Assembly (NCBI GenBank): GCA_017619935.1
Contig: JAFZRJ010000013.1
Location: 28,058 to 92,057, forward strand
Direction of reading: 5' to 3'
DNA from: Muribaculaceae bacterium
Lineage (GTDB): Bacteria; Bacteroidota; Bacteroidia; Bacteroidales; Muribaculaceae
DNA length: 64,000 nt
Shown in pieces: positions 34,113-42,978 of the stretch (position 1 is the stretch's first letter; every line of letters begins with the position of its first letter). Position numbers and translations under genes: made by a program. The notes beneath the pieces were generated by a model. The model was given only the letters and a program-made list of their open reading frames with translations, did no database searches and had not been told where the DNA came from.

Positions 34113-35360
34113 TCACTTTTGGTCTAAGATGTTTTGAGCCACTGCCAGCGCCGTGAGCAGCGACACGCCTGTGCCGTCGCCCAAGGTGAGGGGGTTATGA
34201 CCACCCAGCACCTGACCGATGGCATAAACATTCGACAATGGTTTGCCGTCTTTCAGCGGACGGAAATGCTCATCGGTCATCACACCATAACTCATGAACG
34301 GCTGGTCGCCCATCAGCCCGAACTGGCTCCACTGGGCATGCTCTTTCGGCGCATTGGTGTCAAGGTCGAGCAACGGCTCATAGACGCGCTCGAAATTGGA
34401 CACCAGTCCCTTGCTCATGAACGAGCCGGTTGCCAGCACATACTGGTCAGCCTCCAATGGAGTATCCTGCAATTTGGCGGTATTGACGCGCGTGACACGG
34501 TCACCTTCCAGCGTGGCTTTATCCACGGTGTCGCCCAGCAGGAAGCGACCGCCCAGCATCTGGAAATAGTGCCGCAGTGCCGCATTAATGCGCACACCGC
34601 TCACAGAGGGTGGCAAGGTAGGCAAGAAGTACATTGGCTTCTCGACCTGCGCCTTGAGGATATCGCTGGCGTCCTCATTGTCAATCCCCACCACAGCGGG
34701 CATCAGTACAGCATCCACATCGCCGGCAACAGCGTTGATAGCCTCGGCCAACTGTGCGACATTGCGGGTGTTGGTGAACACTTTTGCCAAGTTGGTGGCA
34801 CGCATTTCGGTGGCGCTGCGCCGTGCACGCTTGATGCACTCAAGGGTGACGGTGGGCATCTCCACAGTGGTATTCAGCGCACGAAGTCCCTCCACAACGA
34901 AGTCGATGGGATAATCGATAAAACTTTCAAGGTTGATGAGAGCCACTTTTTTCCAGGGCAAACTATCGGGCCTGTCGGTAGTGGCTAGGCCGTCAAGAGT
35001 GAGCCAGGCTGGCTTGGTGACGCCGAGCGGCGTGATGCGGTAATGGTTGCGGGCGCTGTCGCCAGAGGTCTTAATGCCAGCGTCGCCCAACAGGCTCTTG
35101 GCTTGTTCGGCCAACTGCGCCACTTGCTCATGCCCCATCTTTGAATATGGATGCTGCTGGTCAAGTGATGATATGGCCTCAAGCGGATTGGTCACATCGG
35201 CACCGTCCACGTTTCCCAACAACTCGAAGGAGCCACCGAAGAAATGCAAGGTGTTCTGTCCACCGGCCACAATAGCCACGCGCTTGCCAGTCCTTGCCAA
35301 CGCGATGCCACAAGTGAGTCCACTCAGGCCTCCGCCCATGATGATTGTGTCAAATTTCAT
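34113..35360 (-). CDS. glpB: anaerobic glycerol-3-phosphate dehydrogenase subunit B
   Basis: 415 residues from the ATG at 35360, which overlaps the glpA stop (ATGA); the open frame upstream to 35480 lies inside glpA. N-terminal dinucleotide fold FDTIIMGGGLSGLTCGIALAR, and near the C-terminus YAIGQVLGGHNPLTLGDGTG, typical of GlpB. It is the second flavoprotein subunit of the GlpABC complex. Confidence 0.94.
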   Translation of the reverse strand: MKFDTIIMGGGLSGLTCGIALARTGKRVAIVAGGQNTLHFFGGSFELLGNVDGADVTNPLEAISSLDQQHPYSKMGHEQVAQLAEQAKSLLGDAGIKTSGDSARNHYRITPLGVTKPAWLTLDGLATTDRPDSLPWKKVALINLESFIDYPIDFVVEGLRALNTTVEMPTVTLECIKRARRSATEMRATNLAKVFTNTRNVAQLAEAINAVAGDVDAVLMPAVVGIDNEDASDILKAQVEKPMYFLPTLPPSVSGVRINAALRHYFQMLGGRFLLGDTVDKATLEGDRVTRVNTAKLQDTPLEADQYVLATGSFMSKGLVSNFERVYEPLLDLDTNAPKEHAQWSQFGLMGDQPFMSYGVMTDEHFRPLKDGKPLSNVYAIGQVLGGHNPLTLGDGTGVSLLTALAVAQNILDQK

Positions 35361-36970
35361 TTCGAGCCCTCCTTTCTTGTAATGGCCTTGTCGAGTCCGC
35401 ACAAGCCTTGGTAAACGGTTGCTGTGAGTTGTGCCTCGCGCAGGGTGCTGCCCCACGCCACGGGTTTCATGCCTTTCCACCGTTCATCAAGGAATTCCGC
35501 CAAGTCTTCTTGGGCCTTGGGAATATTGTTGTTGAAACGCCCGAGCAAGGCCGCAGCGCGACATGCACACAACTTGCCTTGGCAAGTGCCCATTCCCACG
35601 CGGGAACGACGGCGCAGGTTCAGCAGATTGTGGACATGCTGGTTTTCCACCACATATTTGATTTCGCCCACACTGACACCTTCACATTCGCACACCAACG
35701 CCTTGTCAGCATCCGATTCCATGCTGATTTTGCTGGTCATCGTGCCGTGACGGCCTTCGGCCGCGTTGAAGGCGAAACTGCGCTGTGCATTGCCCGACTT
35801 CGGCTTCTCTGAACCGGGCAGAGGTATGTCGGCCGTCTCACAGGGGCGATTATTGCCCAACTTGGCACAAGCCATGTCGGTAGTGATTTGCGCCATGAGA
35901 CGGTAAGTCATCATTTTTCCACCGGTGATGGTGATGAATCCGGCCAGTCCGTCGCGGGTCTCGTGGTCGAGGCACACGATGCCTCGGCTGATGCTGCGAC
36001 CGCTGGGGTCATTGTCGGCAGCCACCAGAGGACGCACACCGGCGTAAGCACGCAGAATGCGTGTCGTAGCCAGCGACGGCGCCAGTTTCTCGCCCTCGGC
36101 CAGCAACAGGCGCACCTCATCGTCGGTGACACGCATGTCATCAACCGTCTCAATGGGGATGCGATCGCTGGTTGTGCCTATCACGCACACGGTATCGTCG
36201 GGCACAAGAATGTCGGCATTGGCAGGCTTGCGACAACGATTGATCACCATTTGGTTCACACGATGGCCGAAAATGAGCAGCGCTCCGCGGGCAGGGAACA
36301 TATTGACGGTCACTCCCGCCATTTGCGCGATGAGCATGCCCCAAATGCCTGCGGCGTTGATGGTGACGCTGGCGCGGAATTCTTTTTCCTCGCCGGTGCG
36401 ATGGTCACGCACCTTGACACCATCAACACGATTCTGATTGACAATCAAGCCTGTCACTTCATGATAAGTGAGCGACTCGGCCCCGTGCAGGCAAGCGTCC
36501 ATCACATTCGCCACAGTCAGGCGGAACGGATCGACCGCAGCATCGGGAACTCGCACTGCCCCAATAAGGTCGGGGTTGACCGACGGCTCGATGGCTCGTG
36601 CCTCGGCCGGGTCAATGATGTCGGCGCGGATACCCGAAGCATGACAAGCCTCGACAAACGTCTTCTGGTAATCCAGGTCGTCCTCGGGCAATGTGATGAA
36701 CAGGCCATCGGTCTCTTCCACACAGTGACGCGCGATTTTTCGCAGAATCATGTTCTCTTCAATGCACTCAGTGGCACTTTCCCTGTCGGTGACGGCATAG
36801 CGCGCACCACTGTGGAGCAGGCCATGGTTGCGGCCGGTAGCACCGTTGGTGTAGTCGAAGCGTTCCAGCAGCAACACGCTCAAGCCGCGCATGGCGCAGT
36901 CGCGCGCCACACCCGCACCTGTTATGCCACCGCCTATGACGATTACATCGTAGTGTTTATTATTGTCCAT
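35357..36970 (-). CDS. glpA: anaerobic glycerol-3-phosphate dehydrogenase subunit A
   Basis: 537 residues from the ATG at 36970 (a GTG two codons earlier is possible). FAD site VIVIGGGITGAGVARDCAMRG; substrate domain with NHGLLHSGARYAV; a C-terminal BFD-like iron-sulfur domain with CECEGVSVGEIKYVV, MGTCQGKLCACR (about 430-490). It oxidises sn-glycerol-3-phosphate to dihydroxyacetone phosphate. First gene of the operon glpABC-glpT-GDPD-porin, with two promoters in the gap before glpR. Confidence 0.96.
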   Translation of the reverse strand: MDNNKHYDVIVIGGGITGAGVARDCAMRGLSVLLLERFDYTNGATGRNHGLLHSGARYAVTDRESATECIEENMILRKIARHCVEETDGLFITLPEDDLDYQKTFVEACHASGIRADIIDPAEARAIEPSVNPDLIGAVRVPDAAVDPFRLTVANVMDACLHGAESLTYHEVTGLIVNQNRVDGVKVRDHRTGEEKEFRASVTINAAGIWGMLIAQMAGVTVNMFPARGALLIFGHRVNQMVINRCRKPANADILVPDDTVCVIGTTSDRIPIETVDDMRVTDDEVRLLLAEGEKLAPSLATTRILRAYAGVRPLVAADNDPSGRSISRGIVCLDHETRDGLAGFITITGGKMMTYRLMAQITTDMACAKLGNNRPCETADIPLPGSEKPKSGNAQRSFAFNAAEGRHGTMTSKISMESDADKALVCECEGVSVGEIKYVVENQHVHNLLNLRRRSRVGMGTCQGKLCACRAAALLGRFNNNIPKAQEDLAEFLDERWKGMKPVAWGSTLREAQLTATVYQGLCGLDKAITRKEGSK

Positions 36971-37005
36971 ATTCACTGATTGACATTAATTAATTTAATA
37001 GAATG

Positions 37006-37036
37006 CAAAGTTACTGAAAAAAGAAAGCAAAACAAA
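37006..37036 (-). promoter_or_regulatory. proximal glp operon promoter
   Basis: On the minus strand TTTG (37033-37036), 19-bp spacer, TAACTTTG (37006-37013), with a predicted start about 30 nt before glpA. Confidence 0.7.
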
Positions 37037-37155
37037 ATGAGGAACGCAAGTTTTTCATTTTTTTGCAAATTCATTAGTTTTCAGATTCACACCCACAAGC
37101 CAATGTCAAAGAACATTATTCTTTACTTACGAAACTGTCCAAAGAAATTTCACGG

Positions 37156-37186
37156 CAAAATTACAAACAAAATTCAATTTTGCAAA
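37156..37186 (-). promoter_or_regulatory. possible distal glp operon promoter
   Basis: On the minus strand TTTG (37183-37186), 19-bp spacer, TAATTTTG (37156-37163); a second full consensus match, giving a leader of about 180 nt. Confidence 0.5.
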
Positions 37187-37293
37187 TAAATTACGAAAAA
37201 AATTTCAACGAAACTTCAAGATTTAACATATCAACATCCATAAATGCAGCAAATTAAGTACAAAACCAATAATATAAACCACCTCGCTTTTAA

Positions 37294-37324
37294 TTTCGTT
37301 TTGTTCTTATTTTATTTCGTTTTG
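37294..37324. promoter_or_regulatory. candidate DeoR-type operator: TTTCGTTTTG direct repeat
   Basis: Two identical 10-mers TTTCGTTTTG start at 37294 and 37315, exactly 21 bp (two helical turns) apart. A reverse copy (AAAAACGAAA) is at 37393-37402, next to the glpR promoter. DeoR-family repressors often bind direct repeats rich in TTTCG. The 489-bp gap 36971-37465 is A+T-rich and otherwise holds only promoters. Confidence 0.5.
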
Positions 37325-37408
37325 GTCAATTTTTAGACAAAATTAGCACAGCAATTTTATGCACAAGTTTCAATAATATTCAAATTTTGAACAAAAACGA
37401 AAGATATA

Positions 37409-37440
37409 TTTGCTGGTTTCATATTTTATGGCTAGTTTTG
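37409..37440 (+). promoter_or_regulatory. promoter of the DeoR-family regulator gene
   Basis: TTTG (37409-37412), 20-bp spacer, TAGTTTTG (37433-37440), about 25 bp before the ATG at 37466. The inverted TTTCG motif lies immediately upstream, which would allow autoregulation. Confidence 0.65.
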
Positions 37441-37465
37441 CCCGTGAAATTAAACATGATGAACC

Positions 37466-38230
37466 ATGATTAAGGAAAAAAGACACTCAATCATCATTGA
37501 CACACTCATGAAACAAGGCTCAATACTTGTTTCCGACCTGGTCGACAAACTGAAAGTCTCATCGGTAACCGTTCGCAAGGACTTGACCGAACTGGAAAAA
37601 CTGGGCAAACTCTACCGCAGCCACGGGAAGGCCATCCTCATCAACCCCTACATCAACAACCGCTCGGTGAACGACAAAGAAAAAATCGCTCCTGAGGCCA
37701 AACGCAGCATCGGGCTCGAAGCCTCACGCCTCATCGACCGTGACGACAGCATCATCATTGCTTCGGGGTCGACAGTGCATGCCCTGGCACGTTGCATCCA
37801 GCCCATCCACCGCCTCACGGTGGTGAGCGCATCACTAGTGGTGAGCGAAATACTGGCGCTGAACGAGAACATCGACGTCATACAGCTGGGCGGCATGCTG
37901 CGACACAGTTCCCTCTCGGTCGTCGGGCAATACAGTGAGCAAATCTTGCAAAATTTCTCGTTCTCCAAACTCTATCTGGGCGTCGATGGCGTGGATTTCG
38001 AATACGGCATTACCACCACCGATATGCGTGAGGCAGAACTGAACAAGAAGATGATGGCGGCAGCCCAAAAAACCATTGTACTTGCCGACAGCAACAAGTT
38101 TGGCCGGCGCGGGTTCGCCAAGATTGCCGATATGGAAATGGTGGACCTCATCATCACCGACTCCAACATAAGCGAACAAAACATCAAGGCCATCGAGGAA
38201 ATGGGCATTGACCTGCTCATTGCACGCTAA
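37466..38230 (+). CDS. glpR: DeoR-family transcriptional regulator, probable GlpR
   Basis: 254 residues, the normal length. N-terminal winged helix (MIKEKRHSIIIDTLMKQGSI, DLVDKLKVSSVTVRKDLTEL, EKLGKLYRSHGKAI; about 1-58) and a DeoRC ligand domain (about 75-230) with IIIASGSTVHALAR, LYLGVDGVDFEYGITTTDMRE and KTIVLADSNKFGRRGFAKI. The ligand domain is related to sugar-phosphate isomerases and binds a phosphorylated effector. Divergent from the glp operon, so glycerol-3-phosphate-responsive control of that operon is the obvious inference. No neighbouring sugar genes compete for this role. Confidence 0.88.
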   Translation: MIKEKRHSIIIDTLMKQGSILVSDLVDKLKVSSVTVRKDLTELEKLGKLYRSHGKAILINPYINNRSVNDKEKIAPEAKRSIGLEASRLIDRDDSIIIASGSTVHALARCIQPIHRLTVVSASLVVSEILALNENIDVIQLGGMLRHSSLSVVGQYSEQILQNFSFSKLYLGVDGVDFEYGITTTDMREAELNKKMMAAAQKTIVLADSNKFGRRGFAKIADMEMVDLIITDSNISEQNIKAIEEMGIDLLIAR

Positions 38231-38259
38231 CAACATCCACAATCTATAATTTATACACA

Positions 38260-38772
38260 ATGAAAAAGAATCTGTTTACACTGTTACTGTTGCTTGCCGC
38301 TATGGTCACGGCACAGGCCCAAAGTTTAACGGGCAAAACCTGGGTTTCCGACATCTCAACCAACGACATGCCCGACACAGGTCTAGTTATGACTTTTGAC
38401 GACGATGGCACATGCGCTATGGGAATGGTTTCCACCCAATCTGTCGACAAAGAAACGGACCTCGACATGAACTTGACCTTTGTCTGCCCCGGTATTTATC
38501 TGCTGGACGGCGATCAATTGAACATGATGATTGACACCTCCAAGGCCGACCTGGAATTCGAATTTGATTCCGAAACACTGGACAAATCCACCATTGATTT
38601 GTTCACCAGCTTGCTTCGACCCGAACTGGAGAAGGAAAAGCCAGAAATGATTAAACAATTCATTGAGGACTTGCCCGCAGTCAGCGAATACACAATCGTC
38701 AGCCTCACCGATGGCGAGCTCACGCTTAGCGACGGCGAGACCGAACGCACCTTCATCGCCGTCCGCGAATAA
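38260..38772 (+). CDS. small secreted protein, lipocalin-like
   Basis: 170 residues. Signal peptide MKKNLFTLLLLLAAMVTAQAQ, then a beta-rich acidic protein beginning SLTGKTWVSDIS, with a terminal GELTLSDGETERTFIAV. The GKTW opening and the calycin-like strand pattern resemble small lipocalin-like Bacteroidetes proteins; function unknown. It starts 29 bp after glpR on the same strand and may be cotranscribed. The REP-like repeats begin immediately after its stop codon. Confidence 0.75.
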   Translation: MKKNLFTLLLLLAAMVTAQAQSLTGKTWVSDISTNDMPDTGLVMTFDDDGTCAMGMVSTQSVDKETDLDMNLTFVCPGIYLLDGDQLNMMIDTSKADLEFEFDSETLDKSTIDLFTSLLRPELEKEKPEMIKQFIEDLPAVSEYTIVSLTDGELTLSDGETERTFIAVRE

Positions 38773-38843
38773 TGGGACACGGGGACGGTTCTTTTGTCCC
38801 ACTTTGGGACAGAGTGGGACAGAGGGACGGTTCTTTTGTCCCA
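38773..38843. repeat. REP-like hairpin repeat pair next to its transposase
   Basis: Two 29-bp units (38773-38801 and 38815-38843) share GGGACGGTTCTTTTGTCCCA and differ only in the bases before it; a partial third unit (TGGGACAGAG) lies between. Each can fold (TGGGACA with TGTCCCA, or GGGAC with GTCCC). This sequence type is widely seen beside IS200-like Y1 transposases, and one such gene follows 63 bp downstream. Confidence 0.85.
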
Positions 38844-38850
38844 TTTTTTG

Positions 38851-38881
38851 TTTGAGGATTCCAAAAATTGTCTTACTTTTG
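38851..38881 (+). promoter_or_regulatory. promoter of the REP-associated transposase gene
   Basis: TTTG (38851-38854), 19-bp spacer, TACTTTTG (38874-38881), 25 bp before the ATG at 38907. It rules out the upstream TTG start at 38868. Confidence 0.65.
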
Positions 38882-38906
38882 TGGCCAGCAACAAAAAACC
38901 ATTGTC

Positions 38907-39716
38907 ATGCCACGCAAAGCAAGAGCCATCAGTGCGACCGGAGTCTATCATGTGATGTTGAGAGGCATCAATCACCAAGTCATCTTTCATGATGAACTTG
39001 ACTATAGGAAATTCATCAAAATTTTACAGTCACAGGCCCACCCTCAAGACAAGGACGGGCGTGATTTGCCGCCGGCCTGTGAGATTTATGCCTACTGCCT
39101 GATGACCAACCATGTGCATCTGCTCATTCGCGAGTGCAACAAATCACTAGGACAATTGATGAAAAGTATTGGTGTGGCTTATGTGAGCTACGTCAACAAA
39201 CGCTATGACCGTATCGGACATCTGTTCCAAGACCGTTTTTTGAGCGAGCCCGTGGCCGACGCAGGCTACTTTATCAGACTGTTGCGTTACATCCACCAAA
39301 ACCCCGTTGAGGCAGGTATGGTGGCGTCGCCCGACGACTATGCCTGGAGCAGCTGGCATGAGTATCAGCGAGACGCGACAGGCATTTGTTCCCACTCAGT
39401 GCCTTTTAGCAATATGTCATGGGGCGAACTCCGGGATATGGTGTGCGCCATCAACAAAACCGGCAGCCTGTCCAAAACCGCGATTGAGCAAACGCTGAAA
39501 ATGAGCGACGCTCAAGCCAAAGACTGCGTAGCAGCCATCTGCGAAGCCAATAACATTGAAAGAAACCTGGGAGAGTTACCTCGCAAAAAACGCGATTTGG
39601 TGCTGTCGGAGGCACTCAAAGCCGGCATAGGCGTAAGACAACTTGCCCGCATCACCGGTGTGTCGCACAGCACCGTGCACCGACTTGCACACAGCACGAC
39701 GGAGCAGAAATCGTGA
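38907..39716 (+). mobile_element. REP-associated tyrosine transposase (Y1, IS200-like)
   Basis: 269 residues from the ATG at 38907. Y1 single-strand transposase domain: YHVMLRGINHQVIFHDELDY (N-terminal strand), CEIYAYCLMTNHVHLLIREC with the HUH-type metal pair His-Val-His, and YFIRLLRYIHQNPVEAGMV with the catalytic Tyr position. A C-terminal extension ends in a helix-turn-helix (GIGVRQLARITGVSHSTVHR). Such RAYT enzymes nick and move REP-type hairpins; the adjacent repeat pair is the likely substrate. There are no IS200-type ends or terminal repeats around it, so it is probably a resident enzyme rather than an active insertion. It ends 6 bp from the convergent queA stop. Confidence 0.9.
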
Positions 39717-39722
39717 CTTTTC

Positions 39723-40949
39723 TCACCGAGTAAGCAAGCAGGCGTCGCCGTAACTGAGGAAACGGTAATCGCGAGCCAGAGCATGGTCGTAGATTTTCCG
39801 CCAGCGATGCGCCCCTGTGAAGGCCGACACAAGCAGCAGTAGAGTGGACTGTGGCTGATGGAAGTTGGTAATCATCCCATCAATGACACGATACTGGAAG
39901 CCTGGAGCAATCATGAGTTGAGTGCTGTCGACCAGTTCATCAAGTTCATTTTTGTCGAGGTAGTCCACAATGGCTTGCAGGGCCTCTTTGACCGTGATGG
40001 TACAGGGGGTGGTATAAGGCATCCATTGTCGCACGGTGAGGTCGGTGGCATCAGGGTTCTCCACCAGTATTTGCCCCACATAGTAGAGACTTTCAAGCGT
40101 ACGCACCGACGTGGTGCCCACCGCGATGACGGGAGCCGTGTTGCTGACCAACTCGGCAATCAGGTCGCGCGACACTTGCACAAACTCATAGTGCATGTCG
40201 TGGTCACCAATCTGTTCACTTTTCACTGGCTGAAATGTGCCAGCGCCCACGTGCAACGTGAGTTCACGGCGGCGTATGCCACGGGCATCGCAAGCCGCCA
40301 GCACATCGTCGGTGAAATGCAGACCCGCCGTGGGTGCCGCCACACTGCCGTCGATGTGGCTGTACACAGTCTGATAGTCGGTGGAGTCGCTCGTCTCAGT
40401 GCCACGGTTCAGATATGGCGGGATGGGTATCTCACCCACCACTTCCAGCACGTCGGCAAAGGTGACACCGTTTCCATCCCATCCGAATGTGATGGCCCAC
40501 GCGTTGCCCAGTTGTTCGCCGCGCCTAGCGGTGAGCGTGACATCCTGCCCGTTTACATGAATCGATTGTCGCAGTTCGCCCTGTTTCCAGCGCTTGCTGT
40601 TACCCACCAGGCACTGCCAGGTGCAACTGTGGGTGGTCTGAAAAACCTGTTCATAGTCGTGCGGGGCAAGCGGCTCAAGGCAGAAAATCTCAATGAGCGA
40701 CCCCGTTTCCTTGCGAAATCGGAGACGGGCGTTGATGACGCGAGTGTTGTTATAGATGAGCATCGCCTGTTGCGGCAACAACTCGGGCACTTCGTAGAAA
40801 TGCCTGTCAACGATGTCACCGTCGTTCCAACACAGGAGTTTGCATTGTTCACGTTGCGCCAGCGGATGCTTGGCGATGCGCTCATCGGGCAGGTCGTAGT
40901 TATAATCACTGATACGTATGTCACGAATGTCGTCGACGTTCATTGCCAT
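39723..40949 (-). CDS. queA: tRNA preQ1(34) S-adenosylmethionine ribosyltransferase-isomerase
   Basis: 408 residues. QueA motifs: YNYDLPDERIAKHPLAQRE near the N-terminus, LIYNNTRVINARL, SVAAPTAGLHFTDDV, RELTLHVGAGTFQPV and GMITNFHQPQSTLLLLVSAF. It transfers and isomerises the ribosyl group of SAM onto preQ1 in tRNA to form epoxyqueuosine. Longer than the roughly 350-residue E. coli enzyme because of insertions in the middle. It follows the GDPD gene by 17 bp, an apparent operon without functional link. Confidence 0.95.
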   Translation of the reverse strand: MAMNVDDIRDIRISDYNYDLPDERIAKHPLAQREQCKLLCWNDGDIVDRHFYEVPELLPQQAMLIYNNTRVINARLRFRKETGSLIEIFCLEPLAPHDYEQVFQTTHSCTWQCLVGNSKRWKQGELRQSIHVNGQDVTLTARRGEQLGNAWAITFGWDGNGVTFADVLEVVGEIPIPPYLNRGTETSDSTDYQTVYSHIDGSVAAPTAGLHFTDDVLAACDARGIRRRELTLHVGAGTFQPVKSEQIGDHDMHYEFVQVSRDLIAELVSNTAPVIAVGTTSVRTLESLYYVGQILVENPDATDLTVRQWMPYTTPCTITVKEALQAIVDYLDKNELDELVDSTQLMIAPGFQYRVIDGMITNFHQPQSTLLLLVSAFTGAHRWRKIYDHALARDYRFLSYGDACLLTR

Positions 40950-40966
40950 GATGGATGCTGAGTGTG

Positions 40967-41716
40967 TTATTTCAATAATTGTTGAAGTTGTTCGGGTTCG
41001 TTGGTGGTGATATAGTCAATGCCATTATCGATGCACCATTGCATGTCCTTCACCTCGTTCACGGTCCATGCATTGGTTTTCAACGCCAGTTCGCGACATT
41101 GGTCAATCCATTCGGGGTGTTGCATGAACACACTGTAGTGATAGTCGGGCCCTGCTGCACCGATGCCCTTGAGGTCGCGCGGCGACAACTCACCGTTCAA
41201 GTAATAGACTTCGGTTCCTTTTGGGGCTTGCTGGATGAGCATTTTGGTGCCTGGGTAAGAGAATGTGATATAGGTCACGCGATTTTCCAATCCATATTTC
41301 TTGAACAGTTTCAAAATCTTCTTCACTGCTATGGCTTCCTGTTGCTTGTCGTCGTGTGGTTTGAGTTCGCACACCAGTTGCAGCGTGGTGCCTTGCGCCA
41401 CTTGCAGCAGTTGTTCCAGCGTGGGAATCACCTCACCGTTGGGCAGCCGTTGCGAACGCACATCGCGAGATTTGGACTTTTGGATTTCGACACCGTTGAT
41501 GTCCTCGTCGTGATTGACAAAAAGCACCCCGTCGCGGCTCATCCACACGTCAAACTCCGTGCCCCAACAATGGATGCTGTCGGCCTTCACCAGCGAGCGG
41601 CGGGAGTTCTGTGCCGACCCCGGGGCTTTCCAGTAGCCACGATGCGCGACCACTTGGGTTTGCGCCCAGCAAGTGAGCGATGCAATCATCAAGAAAAAGA
41701 AAAATATTTTTTTCAT
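40967..41716 (-). CDS. secreted glycerophosphodiester phosphodiesterase family protein
   Basis: 249 residues from the ATG at 41716 (the open frame extends further upstream, but past the promoter box). Signal peptide MKKIFFFFLMIASLTCWAQ. GDPD motifs: VVAHRGYWKAPGSAQNS, GTEFDVWMSRDGVLFVNHDE (Glu, Asp and His), and the late ITTNEPEQLQQLL. Normal UgpQ-like length. Distinct from the larger GDPD lipoprotein in the glp operon; here it sits upstream of queA. Confidence 0.9.
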   Translation of the reverse strand: MKKIFFFFLMIASLTCWAQTQVVAHRGYWKAPGSAQNSRRSLVKADSIHCWGTEFDVWMSRDGVLFVNHDEDINGVEIQKSKSRDVRSQRLPNGEVIPTLEQLLQVAQGTTLQLVCELKPHDDKQQEAIAVKKILKLFKKYGLENRVTYITFSYPGTKMLIQQAPKGTEVYYLNGELSPRDLKGIGAAGPDYHYSVFMQHPEWIDQCRELALKTNAWTVNEVKDMQWCIDNGIDYITTNEPEQLQQLLK

Positions 41717-41739
41717 GTTTTCATTTTTTAATTTCGCCA

Positions 41740-41747
41740 CAAAATTA
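41740..41747 (-). promoter_or_regulatory. -7 box of the GDPD-queA operon
   Basis: TAATTTTG on the minus strand, 23 bp before the ATG at 41716; supports the short start. Confidence 0.5.
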
Positions 41748-41781
41748 CAAAGAAAATGCGTTGTGAGCGAGAAAAAAGTAG

Positions 41782-41789
41782 TAATTTTG
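41782..41789 (+). promoter_or_regulatory. -7 box of rlmN
   Basis: TAATTTTG, 36 bp before the ATG at 41826, divergent from the GDPD promoter; it excludes the upstream start at 41673. Confidence 0.5.
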
Positions 41790-41825
41790 CACTTTGGGGT
41801 TTTCCCAACTAAAAGAAAAGAATCG

Positions 41826-42905
41826 ATGGAAAACAAAAAACAACTCAAGCCACTGGCTGGCATGACACTGTACGAGCTTCGTGAGGTGACCGAATCGCTG
41901 GGACTGCCCAAGTTTACTGCCACCCAACTGGCTCAGTGGATTTACGGCAAGCGCGTGAGGTCGTTCGACGAGATGCTGAACATCTCCAAGAGCGGCCGCG
42001 AGAAGTTGGCCGAAGATTATTGCGTGGGCCTGAACTATCCCACCAGCCGCGTGGTGAGTGAGGACGGCACCGAAAAGTACCTCTTCAACGTGGGCGACGG
42101 CCAGGCTGTGGAATCGGTATATATCCCCGAAGAAGACCGCGCCACACTGTGCATCTCGTCTCAGAAAGGATGCCGCATGAACTGTTACTTCTGCATGACT
42201 GGCCGTCAAGGCTTCCATGGCAACCTCACCGCCAACCAAATCATCAACCAAGTGCTGAGCGTGCCTCACAGCGACCAACTCACCAACGTCGTGTTCATGG
42301 GCATGGGAGAGCCACTTGACAACCTTGAGCCCGTTTTGAAAGTCATCGAGATACTCACCGAAAAATGGGGTCTGGGATGGAGTCCCAAGCGCATCACCGT
42401 GAGCACCGTGGGCAAGAAACCCGAGTTGAAGACACTGTGCGAGCGCACCAGTGTCCACATCGCCGTGAGCGTCCACAACGCCGTGCCCGAGGAGCGCCAG
42501 TCGCTCATGCCCATTGAGAAGATTTATCACATCAAGGACGTGCTCGACCTGTTGGGACGTTACGACTTCGCCCATCAGCGCCGCCTTTCGGTGGAATACA
42601 TCATGTGGAACTGGTTCAACGACGACATCAAGCACGCCGAGGCGCTGCGCGACATCTTACCCAACGAGCACGTTCGCGTGAACTTGATACGTTACCACAT
42701 GATACCCGATGTACCCAAGTTGCGCACCAGCAGCGATGAGCGCATGGCCTACTTCCGCGACTACCTGAACAGCAAGGGTGTGATATGCACCATTCGTCGC
42801 AGCCGTGGCGAGGATGTCCAAGCCGCTTGCGGCATGCTGGCCGGCAAGGTGAAAAAGGATGTTGAGAAAGACAAAGAAAAGGAAAAAAACAAAGCCAAAA
42901 AATGA
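41826..42905 (+). CDS. rlmN: 23S rRNA (A2503)/tRNA (A37) C2-methyltransferase RlmN
   Basis: 359 residues. Radical-SAM cluster motif CRMNCYFCMTG (about residue 117), preceded by IPEEDRATLCISSQKG, followed by FMGMGEPLDN, and ending with the methyl-carrying Cys in GEDVQAACGMLAG. N-terminal helical RNA-binding part KFTATQLAQWIYGKRVRSFD. It methylates A2503 in 23S rRNA and A37 in some tRNAs. The last 17 residues are a Lys/Glu tail. A weak inverted repeat (ATGACCA at 42902-42908 and TGGTCAT at 42934-42940) follows the stop. Confidence 0.96.
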   Translation: MENKKQLKPLAGMTLYELREVTESLGLPKFTATQLAQWIYGKRVRSFDEMLNISKSGREKLAEDYCVGLNYPTSRVVSEDGTEKYLFNVGDGQAVESVYIPEEDRATLCISSQKGCRMNCYFCMTGRQGFHGNLTANQIINQVLSVPHSDQLTNVVFMGMGEPLDNLEPVLKVIEILTEKWGLGWSPKRITVSTVGKKPELKTLCERTSVHIAVSVHNAVPEERQSLMPIEKIYHIKDVLDLLGRYDFAHQRRLSVEYIMWNWFNDDIKHAEALRDILPNEHVRVNLIRYHMIPDVPKLRTSSDERMAYFRDYLNSKGVICTIRRSRGEDVQAACGMLAGKVKKDVEKDKEKEKNKAKK

Positions 42906-42978
42906 CCATCATTAAACCACATCACAGTGGTTGTGGTCATAATGACCCAGAAATCAACTAAGAGCGAATATTTGCCCT

